Shown here one piece after another: positions 7,286 through 8,851 of a stretch of DNA of 8,851 bases. The notes beneath the pieces are model-generated. The model had not been told where the DNA came from. It was given only the letters and a program-made list of their open reading frames with translations, and made no database searches. Numbering within the stretch: the first letter of the stretch is position 1; each line of letters opens with the position of its first letter. The translations under genes and the position numbers were made by a program. This stretch comes from an uncultured Dysosmobacter sp. (GTDB taxonomy: Bacteria > Bacillota > Clostridia > Oscillospirales > Oscillospiraceae), in contig CAKSVQ010000095.1 in NCBI GenBank assembly GCA_934504065.1, forward strand, positions 1-8,851. The letters run 5' to 3'.

Positions 7286-7308
7286 AAAAAACCGGAGACC
7301 GTCTGCCG
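7286..7308 (-). terminator. Probable intrinsic terminator of the rubrerythrin gene
   Basis: On the minus strand CGGcAGA, loop CGG, TCTCCG, then G and six T residues. The stem is 6 bp with one bulged C, so it is imperfect. Its place, 31 bases after the rubrerythrin stop and before the ptsH promoter, fits a terminator. Confidence 0.5.
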
Positions 7309-7339
7309 AAAAGGCCGCTTTGGGCCGATGGCCGATGAA

Positions 7340-7873
7340 TTAGTAATTCGTGGCCTTGATCTGGAAATAGGCCTGCGGGTGGTTGCACACGGGGCAAACC
7401 GCGGGGGCGTTTTCCGCGATCTCCACATGGCCGCAGTTGCGGCAGAACCACATCACCTTTTCGCCCTTTTGGAAGACCTCGCCCTTTTTCAGGTTTTCCA
7501 GCAGCTTCAAATAGCGCTCTTCATGGGTCTTTTCAATCTTGGCCACGCCCTCGAACTGGGCGGCCAGCGCCAAAAAGCCCTCTTCCTCGGCGGTGCGGGC
7601 CATCTCCGCATACATCTTCGTCCACTCTTCGTTTTCTCCGGCAGCCGCCGCGATCAGGTTTTCCTCCGTGGTGCCGATGCCTCTCAGCGCCTTGAACCAG
7701 AGCTTGGCGTGCTCCTTCTCATTCAGCGCCGTCTCCTGAAAAAGCGCTGCGATCTGCTCATAGCCCTCTTTTTTCGCCTTGCTGGCAAAGTAATCATACT
7801 TGTTCCGGGCCTGAGACTCGCCTGCGAACGCGATCCACAAATTGGCCTCGGTCTTGCTTCCCTTCAGTTCCAT
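7340..7873 (-). CDS. Rubrerythrin
   Basis: Diiron peroxidase that reduces hydrogen peroxide to water in the cytosol of anaerobes, receiving electrons through a rubredoxin-like centre. The 177 residues hold an N-terminal ferritin-like four-helix domain (about 1-130). Likely iron ligands are Glu19 (in GES), Glu52 and His55 (in NEKEH), acidic residues around 90-98 ([10 protein letters not shown]), and Glu114 with His117 (IEKTHEERY). The C-terminal rubredoxin-like domain has WFCRNCGH (142-149) and [11 protein letters not shown] (160-170), giving the four iron-binding cysteines 144, 147, 160 and 163. The ATG at 7873 follows AAAGGAG by 8 bases. It appears monocistronic. A PerR-like sequence overlaps its promoter, suggesting induction by peroxide. 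No partner gene (rubredoxin, desulfoferrodoxin) is adjacent. Confidence 0.95.
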   Translation of the reverse strand: MELKGSKTEANLWIAFAGESQARNKYDYFASKAKKEGYEQIAALFQETALNEKEHAKLWFKALRGIGTTEENLIAAAAGENEEWTKMYAEMARTAEEEGFLALAAQFEGVAKIEKTHEERYLKLLENLKKGEVFQKGEKVMWFCRNCGHVEIAENAPAVCPVCNHPQAYFQIKATNY

Positions 7874-7926
7874 CGCTCATACTCCTTTCTTCCCGCGCCG
7901 GAGCCGCGTCCTGCGCGCCGTTAGCG

Positions 7927-7941
7927 TTAGAATGATTGTAC
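7927..7941. promoter_or_regulatory. PerR-like operator over the rubrerythrin -10 box
   Basis: Plus strand TTAGAATGATTGTAC matches the known PerR consensus TTATAATNATTATAA at 11 of 14 defined positions, and the two halves are inverted copies of each other at 5 of 7. It covers the -10 hexamer and reaches the predicted start site, a position where a bound repressor would block transcription. Rubrerythrins are known PerR targets in clostridia. The match is by eye; no perR gene is in the window. Confidence 0.5.
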
Positions 7942-7962
7942 CGGATTTTTTGCAAAATGCAA
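7935..7962 (-). promoter_or_regulatory. Promoter of the rubrerythrin gene
   Basis: Minus strand TTGCAT (7962-7957), 16 bases, TACAAT (7940-7935). The -10 is close to consensus; the -35 is weak. A 13-base palindrome, TTGCA-N3-TGCAA (7950-7962), overlaps the -35 box, and a PerR-like box overlaps the -10. The hexamers and A-rich spacer closely resemble the gdpP promoter. Confidence 0.65.
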
Positions 7963-7995
7963 CCGCGGATTTTCGTTTTCTGGAATGATTTCTTC

Positions 7996-8042
7996 TCCCA
8001 TGGGACACACTACCCACCGGGTATCGCGTCTGCAAAGTCCCA
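7996..8042 (+). other. Possible folded leader before the lipoprotein gene
   Basis: In the 186-base divergent gap between rubrerythrin and the lipoprotein gene, three inverted repeats lie close together: TCCCATGGGA (7996-8005), TACCC-ACC-GGGTA (8011-8023) and an outer TGGGAC...GTCCCA (8001-8006 with 8037-8042). The second can nest inside the third, forming a two-stem element that ends 4 bases before the ribosome binding site. I recognise no known riboswitch class, and no convincing promoter for the lipoprotein gene is visible upstream. Confidence 0.25.
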
Positions 8043-8059
8043 CATGAGGAGGCGACAAG

Positions 8060-8389
8060 ATGAAAAGAAGTTTACTGCTCCTGCTCCTTTCCCTGCTGCT
8101 GGTATTCTCGCTGACCGCCTGCGGGAAAGAGGACAAGACTGCCAATGATCCCTCCGGCTCCCAGAACGCCGTGACGGAAAACGGCGGCACGGGGAGCGCG
8201 GCCCAGACCGCCCCTGACACCGGAAACAGCGGACAGAGCGGCTCCGGCGGCACGCTGATGGAGGATGCCGGAGACATGCTGGAGGACGCCGGACAGGATG
8301 CCAGGGACCTGATGGATGACGTCGGCAGCGCCCTTACCGACGGCGCCGACGGCGAAGGCAGCGCCGAGAACCGATCCGTCCGCCGCTGA
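8060..8389 (+). CDS. Small lipoprotein of unknown function
   Basis: A 109-residue protein with a classic lipoprotein signal: a positive start (MKR), a leucine-rich core (5-17) and a lipobox LTAC (18-21), with Cys21 the lipidated residue. The mature part should sit on the outer face of the cytoplasmic membrane. Residues 22-65 are low-complexity, rich in Gly, Ser, Asn and Thr, probably a flexible tether. Residues 66-94 form an acidic, probably helical stretch with a seven-residue rhythm (MEDAGDM, LEDAGQD, ARDLMDD). The tail is basic (VRR). AGGAGG stands 7 bases before the ATG, an excellent ribosome binding site, and the signal peptide supports the start. I do not recognise a named family and assign no function. 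The gene appears monocistronic, followed by a long hairpin. Confidence 0.85.
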   Translation: MKRSLLLLLLSLLLVFSLTACGKEDKTANDPSGSQNAVTENGGTGSAAQTAPDTGNSGQSGSGGTLMEDAGDMLEDAGQDARDLMDDVGSALTDGADGEGSAENRSVRR

Positions 8390-8396
8390 GTTTCCC

Positions 8397-8440
8397 GAAG
8401 GCTGTCAGAAAAGTCTATCCAGACTTTTCTGACAGCCTTC
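8397..8440 (+). terminator. Perfect 20-bp inverted repeat after the lipoprotein gene
   Basis: Arms 8397-8416 and 8421-8440 are exact reverse complements around a four-base loop (ATCC). It begins 7 bases after the lipoprotein stop, so it probably ends that transcript. However, neither strand carries a T run after the stem; the only runs of T or A are inside it. It could equally be one copy of a dispersed palindromic repeat. Confidence 0.65.
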
Positions 8441-8475
8441 CTCCTGCTCCGCTCTATCTCTTTATTCTTCCCGCC

Positions 8476-8503
8476 TTTTCATTTTTCAAAAACGCGGTAT
8501 AAT
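8476..8503 (+). promoter_or_regulatory. Promoter of trmO
   Basis: TTTTCA (8476-8481), 16 bases, TATAAT (8498-8503). The -10 is a perfect match and the -35 matches 4 of 6. Predicted start is near 8510, about 23 bases before the trmO ATG. The spacer contains CAAAAA and ends CGG, as in the rubrerythrin promoter. Confidence 0.75.
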
Positions 8504-8532
8504 GGAAGCATCTTTAACAAGCGAGGTGCGCC

Positions 8533-8851
8533 ATGTCTCAGGAATTTACCATGCGGCCCATTGCCCGTATCCACAGCGATTTTTCCAGCAAGTTCGGCGT
8601 TCCCCGGCAGAGCGGTCTGGTGGAGAGCCTGCGCTCCACGCTGGTGTTCGAGCCGGAGTTCCGCAGCCCGGACGCACTGCGGGGGCTGGAGGGCTTTTCC
8701 CACGTCTGGCTGGTGTGGGTATTCGATCAGGCGGTGCGCAGGCAGTGGTCGCCCACCGTCCGCCCGCCCCGACTGGGCGGCAACACGCGGATGGGGGTCT
8801 TTGCCACCCGCTCCCCCTTCCGGCCCAATCCCATCGCCCTGAGTTGCGTCC
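8533..8851 (+). CDS. trmO: tRNA (t6A37) N6-methyltransferase TrmO (3' part beyond window)
   Basis: S-adenosylmethionine-dependent enzyme that methylates the threonylcarbamoyl-adenosine at position 37 of certain threonine tRNAs to m6t6A; the family was formerly called TsaA/YaeB. The first 106 residues are present. They show the family opening IARIHSDF (10-17), KFGVPRQSG (20-28), LEGFSHVWLVWVFD (52-65), then RLGGNTRMGVFATRSPFRPN (80-99) followed by PIALS, the hallmark of the SAM-binding fold. The ATG at 8533 is preceded by a modest GAGGTG and lies just after the predicted promoter. A second ATG at codon 7 is possible but has no better ribosome binding site. No neighbour beyond the window can be judged. 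Confidence 0.93.
   Translation, partial: MSQEFTMRPIARIHSDFSSKFGVPRQSGLVESLRSTLVFEPEFRSPDALRGLEGFSHVWLVWVFDQAVRRQWSPTVRPPRLGGNTRMGVFATRSPFRPNPIALSCV

Noticed and set aside
7138..7451. Short open frames around the rubrerythrin end and the ptsH upstream region on the minus strand
   Set aside because: They run through the terminator and promoter and read the rubredoxin domain out of frame; no ribosome binding site.
7238..7924. Plus-strand open frame opposite rubrerythrin
   Set aside because: Shadow of rubrerythrin; no motif and no ribosome binding site.
7961..7989. Promoter for the lipoprotein gene with AATGAT as -10
   Set aside because: Only a 4 of 6 match and no acceptable -35 at 16-18 bases.
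8479..8703. Minus-strand open frame opposite the start of trmO
   Set aside because: Shadow of trmO; the plus strand has the RSPFRPNPI hallmark, a promoter and a start.
1..8851. Mobile element, CRISPR array, tRNA/rRNA gene or defence cassette
   Set aside because: No transposase or integrase motif, no regularly spaced direct repeats, no tRNA-like cloverleaf and no toxin-antitoxin pair were seen on either strand.

Overview
The window is a GC-rich stretch of ordinary chromosome from an anaerobic, low-GC-phylum (Firmicutes/Bacillota) clostridium. A gut Oscillospiraceae/Ruminococcaceae member is the best guess. The reasons are the gene order (gdpP-rplI-dnaB and tilS-hpt-ftsH strings), strong AGGAGG-type ribosome binding sites, an HPr with both His15 and Ser46, a rubrerythrin typical of anaerobes, and a GC-leaning codon choice. 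The taxon is an inference from family knowledge, not a database match.

From position 6769 down to 1, on the minus strand, lies one long housekeeping operon: promoter, gdpP (c-di-AMP phosphodiesterase), rplI (ribosomal protein bL9), dnaB (replicative helicase), tilS (tRNA-Ile lysidine synthetase), hpt (hypoxanthine phosphoribosyltransferase) and ftsH (membrane AAA+ protease, cut by the window start). Gaps are 27 and 34 bases in the first half; dnaB/tilS and tilS/hpt overlap by 14 and 11 bases; hpt and ftsH are 40 bases apart. Two gene strings that are separate in Bacillus subtilis are therefore joined. A CC-AAA-GG hairpin covers the ftsH ribosome binding site, and ftsH starts with TTG.

Upstream of that operon are two separate single-gene minus-strand units. 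The first is ptsH (HPr), with a near-consensus sigma-A promoter, a 26-base near-perfect palindrome just upstream of the -35 box and a strong intrinsic terminator. The second is a rubrerythrin whose -10 box lies inside a 15-base sequence resembling a PerR box. The rubrerythrin promoter region is divergent from a small plus-strand lipoprotein gene. That gene ends at a perfect 20-bp inverted repeat, and the start of trmO (tRNA t6A methyltransferase, cut by the window end) follows on the plus strand with its own promoter.

The genes cover core growth: replication, ribosome, tRNA modification, purine salvage, membrane proteolysis and c-di-AMP turnover. Sugar-transport signalling (HPr) and peroxide defence (rubrerythrin) sit beside them. 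I found no mobile element, CRISPR array, RNA gene or defence-like cassette, and no clear novel system. The points worth a second look are mainly regulatory: the PerR-like box, the ptsH palindrome, the masked ftsH start, the 20-bp hairpin, and a changed residue in GdpP.
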